This document shows positions 1 through 7,584 of a DNA stretch of 32,726 nucleotides, piece after piece. Under the pieces are notes generated by a model. It made no database searches. It was not told the DNA's origin and worked only from the letters and a program-made list of their open reading frames with translations. Numbering within the stretch: position 1 is the first letter of the stretch; each line of letters opens with the position of its first letter. This DNA is from Clostridiales bacterium (GTDB lineage Bacteria > Bacillota > Clostridia > Lachnospirales > Lachnospiraceae). The translations under genes were made by a program, and so were the position numbers. The stretch is taken from NCBI GenBank assembly GCA_012519695.1, contig JAAYPT010000005.1:1-32726 (forward strand), written 5' to 3'.

Positions 1-341
1 ACGGATTTGAAACACTGGCAAAATTAGGTGGGTACATCATGCTTTTTGCGATACTTGCACAAATGAGCACACTTTTACCTATTTCGAATCAGTATCTTCA
101 ATGTATTTGCGTTGGATTTACAGAAATCACCAATGGTATTGCCTATACTACGCATACCAAGATGCCTTTTGCAAAAATGTATCCATTAGTTATGGCATAC
201 ACAGCTTTCGGCGGGCTCTCAGGAATTGCGCAAACTACATCCATGGTAAAGGATGTACGCTTTCCAATAAAGCCGTACATTTTTACAAAATTATTTGGAA
301 CAGGCATCACATTTTTACTTGCTCATTTACTGATTCAGTAA
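1..341 (+). CDS. ylbJ: YlbJ-like sporulation membrane protein, C-terminal part
   Basis: The reading frame is open at the left window edge (first full codon at position 3) and ends at a TAA at 339-341, so only the last ~112 residues are seen. It is hydrophobic, with a Gly-rich stretch (YTAFGGLSGIAQTTSM) typical of the nucleoside-recognition/Gate membrane domain found in YlbJ and SpoVV-type sporulation proteins. Family knowledge: YlbJ is a polytopic membrane protein made in the mother cell and needed for normal spore formation. Context supports the call: in Bacillus, ylbJ lies next to coaD and rsmD, which are found here just beyond on the opposite strand. The last 15 bp overlap the convergent gene ending at 327. 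Another Gate-domain transporter remains possible because the N-terminus is missing. Confidence 0.72.
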   Translation, partial: GFETLAKLGGYIMLFAILAQMSTLLPISNQYLQCICVGFTEITNGIAYTTHTKMPFAKMYPLVMAYTAFGGLSGIAQTTSMVKDVRFPIKPYIFTKLFGTGITFLLAHLLIQ

Positions 342-962
342 GTCCGTATTTACCTCCATCTGTGGTGCCTCATCCTGTGTTGTTTCATCCTCTGGAGTTG
401 ACTGTTCCTGAGCAATTTCTTCTTCCTCAGGTCTTAATTCATTGCGATTGGTGTTTACCAAATCATAACAACTTTGAAGGGATTTCATCAAATTATCAGT
501 TCTTGCCTGTGTAGTTTCCATGGCATGACCGATAATTTCCTCTAAATTTTTCAAGATATCATCTGTATACTGAATAGCACCCATACGAATATTATTAGCA
601 TCATTTGTAGCATTATCCAGAATTTCCTGCGCCTGATTGGTAGCAACCAGTACTACTTCATTTGCCTGTGCATATGCCTGTTGCATAATCTGGTGCTCAC
701 TCACCAACTCAGAAGTATGTACTTGTGCCTCTGCAATGATGGCATCTGCTTTTGCCTGTGCATCTGCTAAAATAGCCTCTTTATTGCTGATGATTTTCTG
801 ATATCTCTTAATTTCATCTGGAGTTTTTCTTCTAAGCTCTGCCAATAAATCATCTAATTCGTCTCTATTTACTATGATTTTAGAAGCAGAAAATGGCTGT
901 GGTTTGCAACTATCAATATACTCTTCAATTTCATCAATAATCTGTTCTATTCTACTGCTCAT
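327..962 (-). CDS. Coiled-coil protein of unknown function (211 aa)
   Basis: This is a soluble, acidic, Ala/Gln-rich protein with no signal peptide or membrane segment. Residues ~1-60 hold a short acidic N-terminus and an RRKTPDEIKRYQKI segment. Residues ~60-165 are a long heptad-type helix (for example ILADAQAKADAIIAEAQ), and the tail from ~175 is very acidic. Such proteins are often auto-annotated as H+-ATPase subunit H or ATP synthase b-like because of the coiled coil, but nothing here indicates an ATPase. The N-terminal organisation loosely recalls DivIVA-like scaffolds (inference). A good site (AAGGAG) precedes the ATG at 962. The gene follows coaD by 2 bp and is the last gene of the rimO-to-coaD operon. 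Its end overlaps the convergent ylbJ by 15 bp. Confidence 0.85.
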   Translation of the reverse strand: MSSRIEQIIDEIEEYIDSCKPQPFSASKIIVNRDELDDLLAELRRKTPDEIKRYQKIISNKEAILADAQAKADAIIAEAQVHTSELVSEHQIMQQAYAQANEVVLVATNQAQEILDNATNDANNIRMGAIQYTDDILKNLEEIIGHAMETTQARTDNLMKSLQSCYDLVNTNRNELRPEEEEIAQEQSTPEDETTQDEAPQMEVNTDLLNQ

Positions 963-964
963 GG

Positions 965-1450
965 TTAACTCTCCTTATTATATTTTGCATAAATTCTTTC
1001 AATCAGCCTTTCTGGCACAAAGTGGGAAATGTCCCCCCCATAGGAAGCGACTTCCTTTACAATTGTTGAACTCAAATAAGCATACTCCAAACTTGTAGTC
1101 AAAAACAATGTGGCTACATTTGGATTTACAATTCGATTCGTCTGTGCAATTTGAAGTTCATATTCAAAATCTGTTACTGCACGAAGTCCTCGAATAATAA
1201 TAGACGCATCTACTTTATTTGCATAATCTATGAGTAGTCCGTCAAAAGAAGTAACCTTCACATTTGGAAGATGACTTGTTATCTCTTCTAACATACTAAC
1301 ACGTTCTTTTACAGAAAACAACGGATTTTTTGCACTATTATTTAAAACTGCCACCAGTAATTCATCTACTATCTTAGCAGAACGTTCAATCATATCAATA
1401 TGTCCAAAAGTTACCGGGTCAAAGCTTCCCGGATAAATTGCTCTTCTCAT
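965..1450 (-). CDS. coaD: Phosphopantetheine adenylyltransferase
   Basis: CoaD catalyses the fourth step of coenzyme A synthesis: 4'-phosphopantetheine plus ATP gives dephospho-CoA and pyrophosphate. The 161-residue length is normal. The nucleotidyltransferase signature [12 protein letters not shown] lies at residues 6-17 (catalytic His17 in the TxGH-type motif). [14 protein letters not shown] at ~85-97 and the SSTIVKEV motif at ~127-134 are the other substrate-binding elements. It is cytosolic and works as a hexamer in known homologues. It follows rsmD by 18 bp; the rsmD-coaD pairing is common in Firmicutes and strengthens both calls. No missing residues or oddities were seen. Confidence 0.97.
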   Translation of the reverse strand: MRRAIYPGSFDPVTFGHIDMIERSAKIVDELLVAVLNNSAKNPLFSVKERVSMLEEITSHLPNVKVTSFDGLLIDYANKVDASIIIRGLRAVTDFEYELQIAQTNRIVNPNVATLFLTTSLEYAYLSSTIVKEVASYGGDISHFVPERLIERIYAKYNKES

Positions 1451-1468
1451 GTATTTATCCCTCGTTCC

Positions 1469-2023
1469 CTATGCATCGTGTCTTAAGAAAACATGCATAT
1501 TAGTTTTATATCGTTTTTCTTTTGTTATCTCATAGCCAAGCTCTCTCGCATAGGAAAAATCCGTATCTAAAGACGCTTCTACAATAATTATTGTATCTTC
1601 ATTAATAATAGATGAATCAGATAAGGTTCTTAAAACTTCCTCTTCTAACCCTTTTTTATATGGAGGATCCATAAAAACAATATCAAATACATGTTTTCCC
1701 TCCATACGGCGAATTGCGGATATTGCATCCATGTGCATTACGGTACTCTGTTCTGTAAAACGAGTAAATGCCACATTACTCTCAATACAATTTACAGCCT
1801 TTTTATTATTTTCCACAAAAACTGCACGCTCTGCGCCACGGCTGATTGCCTCTAAACCAATCTGACCGCTTCCGGAAAATAAATCTAAAAATTCACATCC
1901 TGCAAGAAATGGATTTAGCATATTGAATAATGTTTCTTTGATACGGTCTGTTGTTGGTCTGGTATCCATTCCTTCTATTGTTTTAAGAGGAAGGCTTCTT
2001 GCACTTCCGGCTATAATTCTCAT
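1469..2023 (-). CDS. rsmD: 16S rRNA (guanine966-N2)-methyltransferase
   Basis: RsmD methylates N2 of G966 in 16S rRNA on the assembling 30S subunit, using S-adenosylmethionine. The 184-residue protein has the class I methyltransferase fold markers: DLFSGSGQIGLEA at ~47-59 (SAM-binding motif I) and MDPPYKKG at ~118-125 (motif IV, the DPPY of N-methyltransferases). The N-terminal MRIIAGSARSLPL and TRPTTDRIKETLFN segments are characteristic of the family. Its ATG overlaps the stop of cinA as ATGA (2020-2023), so translation is probably coupled. Confidence 0.96.
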   Translation of the reverse strand: MRIIAGSARSLPLKTIEGMDTRPTTDRIKETLFNMLNPFLAGCEFLDLFSGSGQIGLEAISRGAERAVFVENNKKAVNCIESNVAFTRFTEQSTVMHMDAISAIRRMEGKHVFDIVFMDPPYKKGLEEEVLRTLSDSSIINEDTIIIVEASLDTDFSYARELGYEITKEKRYKTNMHVFLRHDA

Positions 2024-3267
2024 GATTCCACCTCTTTTAAAATTGCATCACGAAGTAATGTCAATGCACTGGCAACGGCATATTCTCTTACTTTGCTGCG
2101 GTTTCCTGTGTATAAATTACGTTCTACATAAGTTTTTCCTTTGCAATAACAACACATATATACTAATCCTACAGGTTTTTCTTTGGTACCGCCATCGGGT
2201 CCTGCGATTCCTGAAATAGAAACGCAAATATCCGCATTAGCGGCGGCGGCTCCACCTTTTGCCATTTCTAAGACTGTCTCTTCACTTACTGCACCATGTT
2301 GTTCCAATGTATCATGTGACACACCGAGAAGTTTTTCTTTGGCTTCATTAGAATAAGTAATGTACCCTTCCTTTAGATTTTCCGAAATTCCCGGTACATT
2401 AATCAATCTACCTGCCAACAGACCTCCTGTACAGGATTCTGCAGTTGTAACAGTTAAATGATATTTGGCCAGTAATTGTGCTACTGCCATTTCAAGGGTA
2501 ATACTTTCGTCATCGGTATATATTTTAGAACCAAAACGATGATACAGTTCTCGCTCTAATGGTTCAATCATAGCAAATGCCTTTTCTTTGGATTCGGCTC
2601 GTGCAGTAAGACGTAAATGAACTTCTCCGGTTTTCGCATAAGGAGCAACGGTAGGATTGTCTTGTTTTTCAATCAAATCAAGAATTTCCGTCTCGGCAGC
2701 ACTTTCTCCTATACCACAGAGTTTTACCATTTTAGAACAGATAATTTCCGGTTGAAGTTGGTTCAAATATGGATATACCTGTTCTTCAAACATGGGAATC
2801 AATTCATTTGGTGGTCCAGGAAGTAATATCATTTGTGTATTTTCATCTTCCATGATAATTCCCGGAGCTGTTCCATTGGGGTTATACAAAACCTTACTTC
2901 CTTCCGGAACTAACGCTTGTTTCCAGTTATTTTCTGTGATTTTTCTGCCACGCTTTGTAAGAAATGTTTCGATTTCCTGTCTGGCCTGTGCATCTTCTAC
3001 TAATGTTTTACCCGTTACTTTTGTAGCAGTTTCTTTTGTTAAATCATCCTGTGTAGGTCCAAGACCACCACATAAAATAATAATATCAGAACGTTTTTTC
3101 GCCATTTCTAATAGTTCTTTTAACCGTTCCGGATTATCACCTACCACACTTTGATAATACATAGAAAGTCCAAGCATTGCACATTTTTCTGCCATATATG
3201 CTGCATTGGTATTTACAATATTTCCAAGTAATAGTTCTGTTCCTACACATACTAATTCTACTGTCAT
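2020..3267 (-). CDS. cinA: CinA-family protein (MoaB-like domain plus PncC-type NMN amidase)
   Basis: This is a two-domain protein of 415 residues, the normal CinA length. The N-terminal molybdopterin-binding-like domain shows GTELLLG (9-15) and GGLGPTQDD (67-75), as in ADP-ribose/NAD-derivative pyrophosphatases of this family. The C-terminal PncC-type domain from ~255 contains TTAESCTGGLLAGRL (~274-288) and GIAGPDGG (353-360), which form the nicotinamide-mononucleotide deamidase site. The role is recycling of NMN and related pyridine nucleotides; the competence-induced name comes from streptococci and is not implied here. A site resembling AAGGACGG precedes the ATG. The gene lies 35 bp after pgsA and overlaps rsmD by 4 bp. 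Confidence 0.95.
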   Translation of the reverse strand: MTVELVCVGTELLLGNIVNTNAAYMAEKCAMLGLSMYYQSVVGDNPERLKELLEMAKKRSDIIILCGGLGPTQDDLTKETATKVTGKTLVEDAQARQEIETFLTKRGRKITENNWKQALVPEGSKVLYNPNGTAPGIIMEDENTQMILLPGPPNELIPMFEEQVYPYLNQLQPEIICSKMVKLCGIGESAAETEILDLIEKQDNPTVAPYAKTGEVHLRLTARAESKEKAFAMIEPLERELYHRFGSKIYTDDESITLEMAVAQLLAKYHLTVTTAESCTGGLLAGRLINVPGISENLKEGYITYSNEAKEKLLGVSHDTLEQHGAVSEETVLEMAKGGAAAANADICVSISGIAGPDGGTKEKPVGLVYMCCYCKGKTYVERNLYTGNRSKVREYAVASALTLLRDAILKEVES

Positions 3268-3302
3268 ACAATTACCGTCCTTTGCAAAAATTATTTTCTT
3301 GA

Positions 3303-3845
3303 TTATTTTTGCTCTTTCAACACTGCTTTATTCTTTGCAAGATAATCAATCAAGGAAATAATGGTTAAAATTAATGCAATATAAGTAACTACGGTTGTGC
3401 AGATACGGTAAATATCATTATTGAAATCCAGTATCAGCATAACAATCATAATCATCTGGAATGTAGTTTTAAACTTGCCCCAGTAACTTGCAGCAATAAC
3501 AATTCCATTATCAGAAGCCACTAAACGAAAACCACTAATGATAAATTCACGGCTAATGATTACAATAACAATCCACGCTGCTAATTTATTATTGGCAGTC
3601 AGACAAATCATGGCAGAACTTACTAAAAGTTTATCTGCTAACGGATCCATAAATTTTCCGAAATTTGTCACAAGATTGTTTTTTCTGGCAATTTTTCCAT
3701 CTAACATATCGGTTAAGCTGGCAAAAATAAAAATTGCTACTGCCACATACTTTCCAGCCGTTCCGACTCCCGGAAGCAACATACAAAGTACAAATGGAAT
3801 AATTAAGATAACTCTTAAAATGGTTAATTTGTTTGGTAAATTCAT
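3303..3845 (-). CDS. pgsA: CDP-diacylglycerol-glycerol-3-phosphate 3-phosphatidyltransferase
   Basis: PgsA makes phosphatidylglycerol phosphate from CDP-diacylglycerol and sn-glycerol-3-phosphate at the cytoplasmic membrane, the committed step to phosphatidylglycerol and cardiolipin. The protein has 180 residues and several hydrophobic helices. It carries the complete CDP-alcohol phosphotransferase signature, D49-G50-x2-A53-R54-x8-G63-x3-D67-x3-D71, which coordinates the metal. The N-terminal NLPNKLTILRV is typical of PgsA. Its ATG overlaps the rimO stop as ATGA (3842-3845). rimO-pgsA-cinA order is common in Clostridia. Confidence 0.96.
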   Translation of the reverse strand: MNLPNKLTILRVILIIPFVLCMLLPGVGTAGKYVAVAIFIFASLTDMLDGKIARKNNLVTNFGKFMDPLADKLLVSSAMICLTANNKLAAWIVIVIISREFIISGFRLVASDNGIVIAASYWGKFKTTFQMIMIVMLILDFNNDIYRICTTVVTYIALILTIISLIDYLAKNKAVLKEQK

Positions 3846-5173
3846 ACTATCATCTCTCCTATTAAATCATATTCATACGCTCCAGTTATTTTTACTTTCA
3901 CAAAATCCCCCGTCATCAAAGTCTCATCTGTGTTGACGAATACATATCCGTCGATATCTGGTGCGTCTCGATAAGTCCTTCCGACATAGGCATTTTCAGC
4001 ATCTACTTTACCTTCTATCATAACCCAAAGCTCACGACCTTTCATTTCTTCATTTTTATCAAAAATGATTTCCTCTTGAAGTTCCATAACTTCATCTCGC
4101 CATTCTGCTTTGACTTCTTCATCAATCTGATCCGGAAACTCTGCTGCCGGAGTTCCCTCTTCCGGTGAATAAGTAAATGCTCCTAAACGGTCAAATTCCA
4201 TCTCGTTTAAGAAATACATAAGCTCCTCATGCATTTCCTGTGTTTCGCCCGGAAATCCGCTAATTAAAGTAGTACGCAAGGTAATATCCGGTATTTCCTG
4301 TTTGAGATGTGAAATTTTCTCGATAAGTTCTTCTTTGGTTGTACGTCTGCCCATGCGCTTTAACAATTCATTATTGATATGCTGTATTGGCATATCTAAA
4401 TAATGACAGACTTTTTTGTTTTTCTTAATAGATTGAATTAATTCTTCATAAATTTCTTCCGGATAACAATACATAATACGAATCCATTGAATTCCCGGAA
4501 TCTCATTTAATGCATCTAAAAGTTTATGCAAAGACTTTTCGCCATACAAATCCACACCGTATAAAGTTGTTTCCTGGGCGACCAAAATAAGTTCTTTGAC
4601 ACCTTGTTCTGCTAACTCACGAGCTTGTTTCAGAAGTTCTTCCATTGGTACACTACGGTATCTGCCGCGGATATGTGGAATAATGCAATAAGTACAGTTT
4701 TTATTACATCCTTCTGCAATTTTTAAGTGAGCATAATGTCCTCCGGTTGTCAAAGAACGGGAAGACCGTACATTCGGCAATCCTTCCAAAGGCTTATAAA
4801 CCTCGTAATGTTCACCGGTATGTGCTCGTACTTCTTCTATTGCCTTTGCAATTTCTTCATAGGAATTTGTACCAAGAATTACATCAACCTGTGGGATTTC
4901 TGCAATGATTTCATCGCGATATCTTTCCGCAAGACATCCTGTTACAATGAGTACTTTGCAACTACCTTTATCTTTATATTCAGCCATTTCCAAAATGGTA
5001 TTAATACTTTCTTCTTTTGCATCGTTAATAAAACAACAGCTATTAATTACAATTACATCTGCTTCTGTTTCGTCATTTGTAAAAGTATGCCCGGCATCTC
5101 TTAATGTTCCAAGCATAAATTCCGTGTCCACGAGGTTTTTATCACAGCCAAGGGATACAAATAAAATTTTCAT
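3842..5173 (-). CDS. rimO: Ribosomal protein S12 methylthiotransferase
   Basis: RimO is a radical-SAM enzyme that adds a methylthio group to the conserved aspartate of ribosomal protein S12. The frame could begin at 5206, but the ATG at 5173 is chosen: it has GGAGG at 5-nt spacing and gives the family N-terminus MKILFVSLGCDKNLVD. This makes 443 residues. N-terminal cluster cysteines are C10, C46 and C80. The radical-SAM motif CNKNCTYC is at 156-163. A C-terminal TRAM-like region follows. Lead gene of the rimO-pgsA-cinA-rsmD-coaD operon, starting just past the rpoZ terminator. No convincing promoter was seen in the 101-bp gap. It is a paralogue of miaB at the other end of the window. Confidence 0.95.
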   Translation of the reverse strand: MKILFVSLGCDKNLVDTEFMLGTLRDAGHTFTNDETEADVIVINSCCFINDAKEESINTILEMAEYKDKGSCKVLIVTGCLAERYRDEIIAEIPQVDVILGTNSYEEIAKAIEEVRAHTGEHYEVYKPLEGLPNVRSSRSLTTGGHYAHLKIAEGCNKNCTYCIIPHIRGRYRSVPMEELLKQARELAEQGVKELILVAQETTLYGVDLYGEKSLHKLLDALNEIPGIQWIRIMYCYPEEIYEELIQSIKKNKKVCHYLDMPIQHINNELLKRMGRRTTKEELIEKISHLKQEIPDITLRTTLISGFPGETQEMHEELMYFLNEMEFDRLGAFTYSPEEGTPAAEFPDQIDEEVKAEWRDEVMELQEEIIFDKNEEMKGRELWVMIEGKVDAENAYVGRTYRDAPDIDGYVFVNTDETLMTGDFVKVKITGAYEYDLIGEMIV

Positions 5174-5212
5174 AGTTCCTCCATTACATACATTTACTGC
5201 ATTCAATAAACA

Positions 5213-5251
5213 AAGATTACCACACCGTTCTTACTAAAAACAGTGTGGTAA
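5213..5251 (-). terminator. Terminator after rpoZ
   Basis: A perfect 9-bp inverted repeat (TTACCACAC at 5217-5225 with GTGTGGTAA at 5243-5251) lies 23 bp past the rpoZ stop. On the minus strand it is followed by a moderately T-rich tract. It probably ends the yicC-gmk-rpoZ transcript ahead of rimO, though the weak T-run may allow read-through. Confidence 0.65.
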
Positions 5252-5274
5252 GATACCTCTGAATTTATGCAATT

Positions 5275-5526
5275 TTATTCTTCTGTTTCTTCGTCATCTC
5301 CAACGATTTTTACTTTACCGCTGTAAAGTTCTTCTACTGCGATAGAAAGAGGTTTCTTTCCGGCAGCATTATCAACTAATGGCTCCTCACCGGCAATAAT
5401 TTGTCTTGCACGTTTTGCTGTTGCAAGTACAATTGAATAACGGCTGTTTACAACTGGTTCTTCACCAATTTCCACTCCGCTGTTTACGACTCTCATTAAA
5501 TCTGTGTAAGATGGATGTAACATCAT
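5275..5526 (-). CDS. rpoZ: RNA polymerase omega subunit
   Basis: Omega is a small subunit that helps assemble RNA polymerase by holding beta-prime. This protein has 83 residues and the family core: MLHPSYTDLMR at the start, then NSRYSIVLATAKRARQII at ~28-45 and KPLSIAVEELYSGKV at ~58-72, with an acidic tail. Two adjacent ATGs exist (5526 and 5523); the first is kept because it is nearer the AGGAG at ~11-nt spacing. It lies 6 bp after gmk, the usual gmk-rpoZ pair of Firmicutes. Confidence 0.95.
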   Translation of the reverse strand: MMLHPSYTDLMRVVNSGVEIGEEPVVNSRYSIVLATAKRARQIIAGEEPLVDNAAGKKPLSIAVEELYSGKVKIVGDDEETEE

Positions 5527-5532
5527 ATGGCA

Positions 5533-6168
5533 TCATTCTCCTTTTGAAAATTCTTTTAATTCATTTTTTATAGTATCAATTAATTCCTGATTGCGGAATG
5601 CTCTTGCATGCTCGTTTTGGATAATTGCATGTACTTTTTTTACACAATCTTCCAACACATCATTGATTACAAAGTAATCATATTTTTCAACGCCTTGTGC
5701 TTCCTGCCATGCACGGCTTAATCTGGAAGCGATTGTGGCAGCATCTTCTGTTCCTCTACCTTCTAAACGTGATTTTAACTCAGCAGCATTTGGCGGAGAA
5801 ACAAACATCAACACCGTATCCGGGTATTTTTCCTTTACCTTTAATGCACCCTGAATTTCTATTTCTAAAATAACATCTTTTCCATTTTCCAATTGTTCGA
5901 AGACGTAATCCTTGGGAGTTCCATAATAATTATTCACATATTGCGCATGTTCAATTAATGCATCCTGCGCTATCATATTTTCAAACTCCTCTGTGCTAAC
6001 AAAAAAGTATTCCCGTCCATTAACTTCACCCGGTCTTGGGGCTCTGGTTGTGGCTGAGATACTCAATGCATAAGTATCACTATAATTTTTCATTAGCTCT
6101 TTCATAATTGTTCCTTTTCCTGCACCGGAAAAACCGGAAACAACTGTTAATATTCCTTTGTTCTTCAT
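5533..6168 (-). CDS. gmk: Guanylate kinase
   Basis: Guanylate kinase phosphorylates GMP (and dGMP) to GDP with ATP, an essential nucleotide step. The P-loop GFSGAGKGT is at residues 12-20, followed by SATTRAPRPGEVNGREYFFV, which binds GMP, and the lid region ESRL/RGTED-type segment at about 130-145. Start choice: the longest frame begins with a TTG at 6189, inside the end of yicC. The ATG at 6168 is preferred because it has AGAGG at 8-nt spacing and gives MKNKGILTVVSG, close to the family N-terminus; this makes 211 residues. It sits between yicC and rpoZ. The remA gene that often separates yicC from gmk in Firmicutes is absent. Confidence 0.95.
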   Translation of the reverse strand: MKNKGILTVVSGFSGAGKGTIMKELMKNYSDTYALSISATTRAPRPGEVNGREYFFVSTEEFENMIAQDALIEHAQYVNNYYGTPKDYVFEQLENGKDVILEIEIQGALKVKEKYPDTVLMFVSPPNAAELKSRLEGRGTEDAATIASRLSRAWQEAQGVEKYDYFVINDVLEDCVKKVHAIIQNEHARAFRNQELIDTIKNELKEFSKGE

Positions 6169-6181
6169 TTCTAGAACCTCT

Positions 6182-7060
6182 TTATTCAATATTCTGAATC
6201 TGTTCTCTTACTTTTTCAATATCCGTCTTCAAATTAATGGCAATATCTGAAACGGTAAGATCATTAGCCTTTGAAAGAATCGTATTCGCTTCACGATTCA
6301 TCTCTTGTGCAATAAAATCAAGCTTTCGTCCAATACTTCCTCCCTGAGAAAGTGTTTCTTTTGTGGCAAGAATATGACTCTTTAATCGTACAGTTTCTTC
6401 ATCTGTACAAATCTTATCCGCAAAAAGAGTTACCTCTGTTGCAAGACGACTTTCTTCTATTTGAGTATCGTTTAGAAGCTCATTTACCTTGTCTTGCAAT
6501 TTCTGACGATATTCTGCAATAATTTCAGGGGAACGCTTTTCGATTTCGTCTACATATTGTATCATACCGTCTAACTTTTGTATCAAATCGTCTCTTAAAT
6601 TATTACCTTCTTTGATACGAGTTTCTACAAACTGTTCAGCAGCTCCACGAATAGCTTTTTCTAATGTTGCCCACAAAGCATCTTCATCTACTGTCTGCTC
6701 TTCCATGGTTAAAACTTCTGGATAACGCGAAAGTGTACATGCCTGTAAATCATTGTTTAAGGAAAAATCCTCTGCCATCTGCCGTATGTATTTTACATAT
6801 TCAGCAGCCAGCTCCTGATTATATTTTAAGATTACATTATTTTCTGTGTAATCCTCATAAGTAATAAAAATATCTACTTTACCACGCTGAATATATTCCT
6901 TCAAAAGAGTTCGGATGCTACTTTCAAAAAAATTAAGCTTTTTCGGCATTTTAATATTTACATCCAAATACCTGTGGTTAACAGCTTTCATTTCTACTGT
7001 AATCTTCCGTTCTTTATCAGCAATTTCACGGCGTCCAAAGCCGGTCATGCTCTTAATCAT
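6182..7060 (-). CDS. yicC: YicC/YloC-family endoribonuclease
   Basis: A 292-residue protein with the diagnostic N-terminus MIKSMTGFGR and the C-terminal segment GRKLDFIAQEMNREANTILSKA, both hallmarks of YicC (YicC_N plus DUF1732). E. coli YicC and its relatives have been reported as endoribonucleases acting on small RNAs; the Firmicutes YloC is less studied. The protein is cytosolic and probably oligomeric. The ATG has an excellent AGGAGG at 6-nt spacing and a consensus promoter ~45 bp upstream. It leads the yicC-gmk-rpoZ operon, which is the standard Firmicutes setting. Confidence 0.95.
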   Translation of the reverse strand: MIKSMTGFGRREIADKERKITVEMKAVNHRYLDVNIKMPKKLNFFESSIRTLLKEYIQRGKVDIFITYEDYTENNVILKYNQELAAEYVKYIRQMAEDFSLNNDLQACTLSRYPEVLTMEEQTVDEDALWATLEKAIRGAAEQFVETRIKEGNNLRDDLIQKLDGMIQYVDEIEKRSPEIIAEYRQKLQDKVNELLNDTQIEESRLATEVTLFADKICTDEETVRLKSHILATKETLSQGGSIGRKLDFIAQEMNREANTILSKANDLTVSDIAINLKTDIEKVREQIQNIE

Positions 7061-7105
7061 GTGAAACCTCCTGTCTCATGCATCACCGTATGCATAATTA
7101 TCTGT

Positions 7106-7134
7106 ATTATAGAACAAATTTTACAATTAGTCAA
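7106..7134 (-). promoter_or_regulatory. Sigma-A promoter of yicC-gmk-rpoZ
   Basis: Read on the minus strand: TTGACT (7129-7134), a 17-nt spacer and TATAAT (7106-7111). This near-consensus promoter is 45 bp upstream of the yicC start. Confidence 0.85.
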
Positions 7135-7283
7135 TTGCAAAAAACTCCTATGCGAATAGTTTGACATTTATTCACACAGAAGGTTTTTCGTTAATAGTTG
7201 ATATTTTATTTAATTTTAAAATTTTTACAAATATGCGTCAAAAACATTTGCTTTTTCAAATTATTTTTACACTTCTATAATAG

Positions 7284-7312
7284 TTTTCTTTTCCCCCTTT
7301 TTAGTATATAAT
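7284..7312 (+). promoter_or_regulatory. Candidate promoter of the rqcH leader
   Basis: A perfect TATAAT lies at 7307-7312, with a poor -35 (TTTTCT at 7284-7289) at 17-nt spacing. Transcription would start near 7319 and give a ~265-nt leader. A second TATAAT at 7276-7281 with TTTTCA 17 nt upstream is an alternative. The 7135-7283 stretch between the divergent promoters is AT-rich and otherwise shows nothing recognisable. Confidence 0.5.
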
Positions 7313-7318
7313 GTTCAG

Positions 7319-7570
7319 GTAAGCAACGAGCAGTGCTGAGGAAAGTATTTGTGAAATGACTGCTTGCAGGCAATTTTGCAAATGCTTTTTTCAGGAGGGC
7401 GACTGCCCGTGAGTGAGATGGCGTACTACGACATCGAACTCTACTGCGAGGGTAAACACCAAAACGGTGCAACTGCCCGTGAGTTCGATGGCGCATAGCG
7501 ACATCGAACTCTACTGTGAGGGTAAACATCAAAGCGATGCGACTGCCCGTGAGTGAAGTATTATTTTAGA
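7319..7570 (+). ncRNA. Candidate structured 5' leader of rqcH
   Basis: The leader contains several hairpins. First, GCAA(cga)GCAGT at 7323-7334 pairs with ACTGCTTGC at 7359-7367. Second, GGGC(7397-7400) pairs with GCCC(7405-7408). Third and fourth, each 70-bp repeat unit folds into a GATG/CATC stem extended by GAGT/ACTC (7411-7441 and 7481-7511). Each unit also forms a short CACC/GGTG or CATC/GATG stem (7457-7469 and 7527-7539). The changes between units keep the pairing. No known riboswitch or Rfam class was recognised. The function is unknown; it could be a cis-regulatory leader or a processed small RNA. Confidence 0.5.
7401..7556 (+). repeat. 70-bp tandem repeat, 2.2 copies
   Basis: Units begin at 7401, 7471 and 7541 (the last one partial) with the phrase ACTGCCCGTGAG. 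The period is exactly 70 bp. By eye, units 1 and 2 differ at 11 of 70 positions, with four of these in the apical loop of the first hairpin. The repeat ends ~28 bp before the rqcH start codon. Confidence 0.9.
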
Positions 7571-7584
7571 ACAGGAGAATTATT

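Noticed and set aside
101-514. 137-codon plus-strand frame across ylbJ and the coiled-coil gene
   Set aside because: It is out of frame with ylbJ and antisense to a well-supported coding region.
2792-3154. 120-codon plus-strand frame within cinA
   Set aside because: It is antisense to cinA with no ribosome site or protein-like composition.
5174-5206. Upstream start for rimO with 11 extra residues
   Set aside because: The extra residues do not match RimO, and the strong GGAGG site precedes the ATG at 5173.
7336-7347. GAGGAAAGT phrase resembling the RNase P RNA conserved region
   Set aside because: None of the other RNase P conserved regions follow, and the size and folding do not fit.
7275-7532. 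An 85-codon minus-strand open frame over the repeat leader
   Set aside because: It lies antisense to the structured repeats, has no ribosome site, and its composition (His/Arg/Ser-rich) follows from the repeat sequence; not a convincing protein.
7401-7556. Possible CRISPR array
   Set aside because: The 70-bp units are contiguous with no unique spacers, there are only about two copies, and no cas genes are present.
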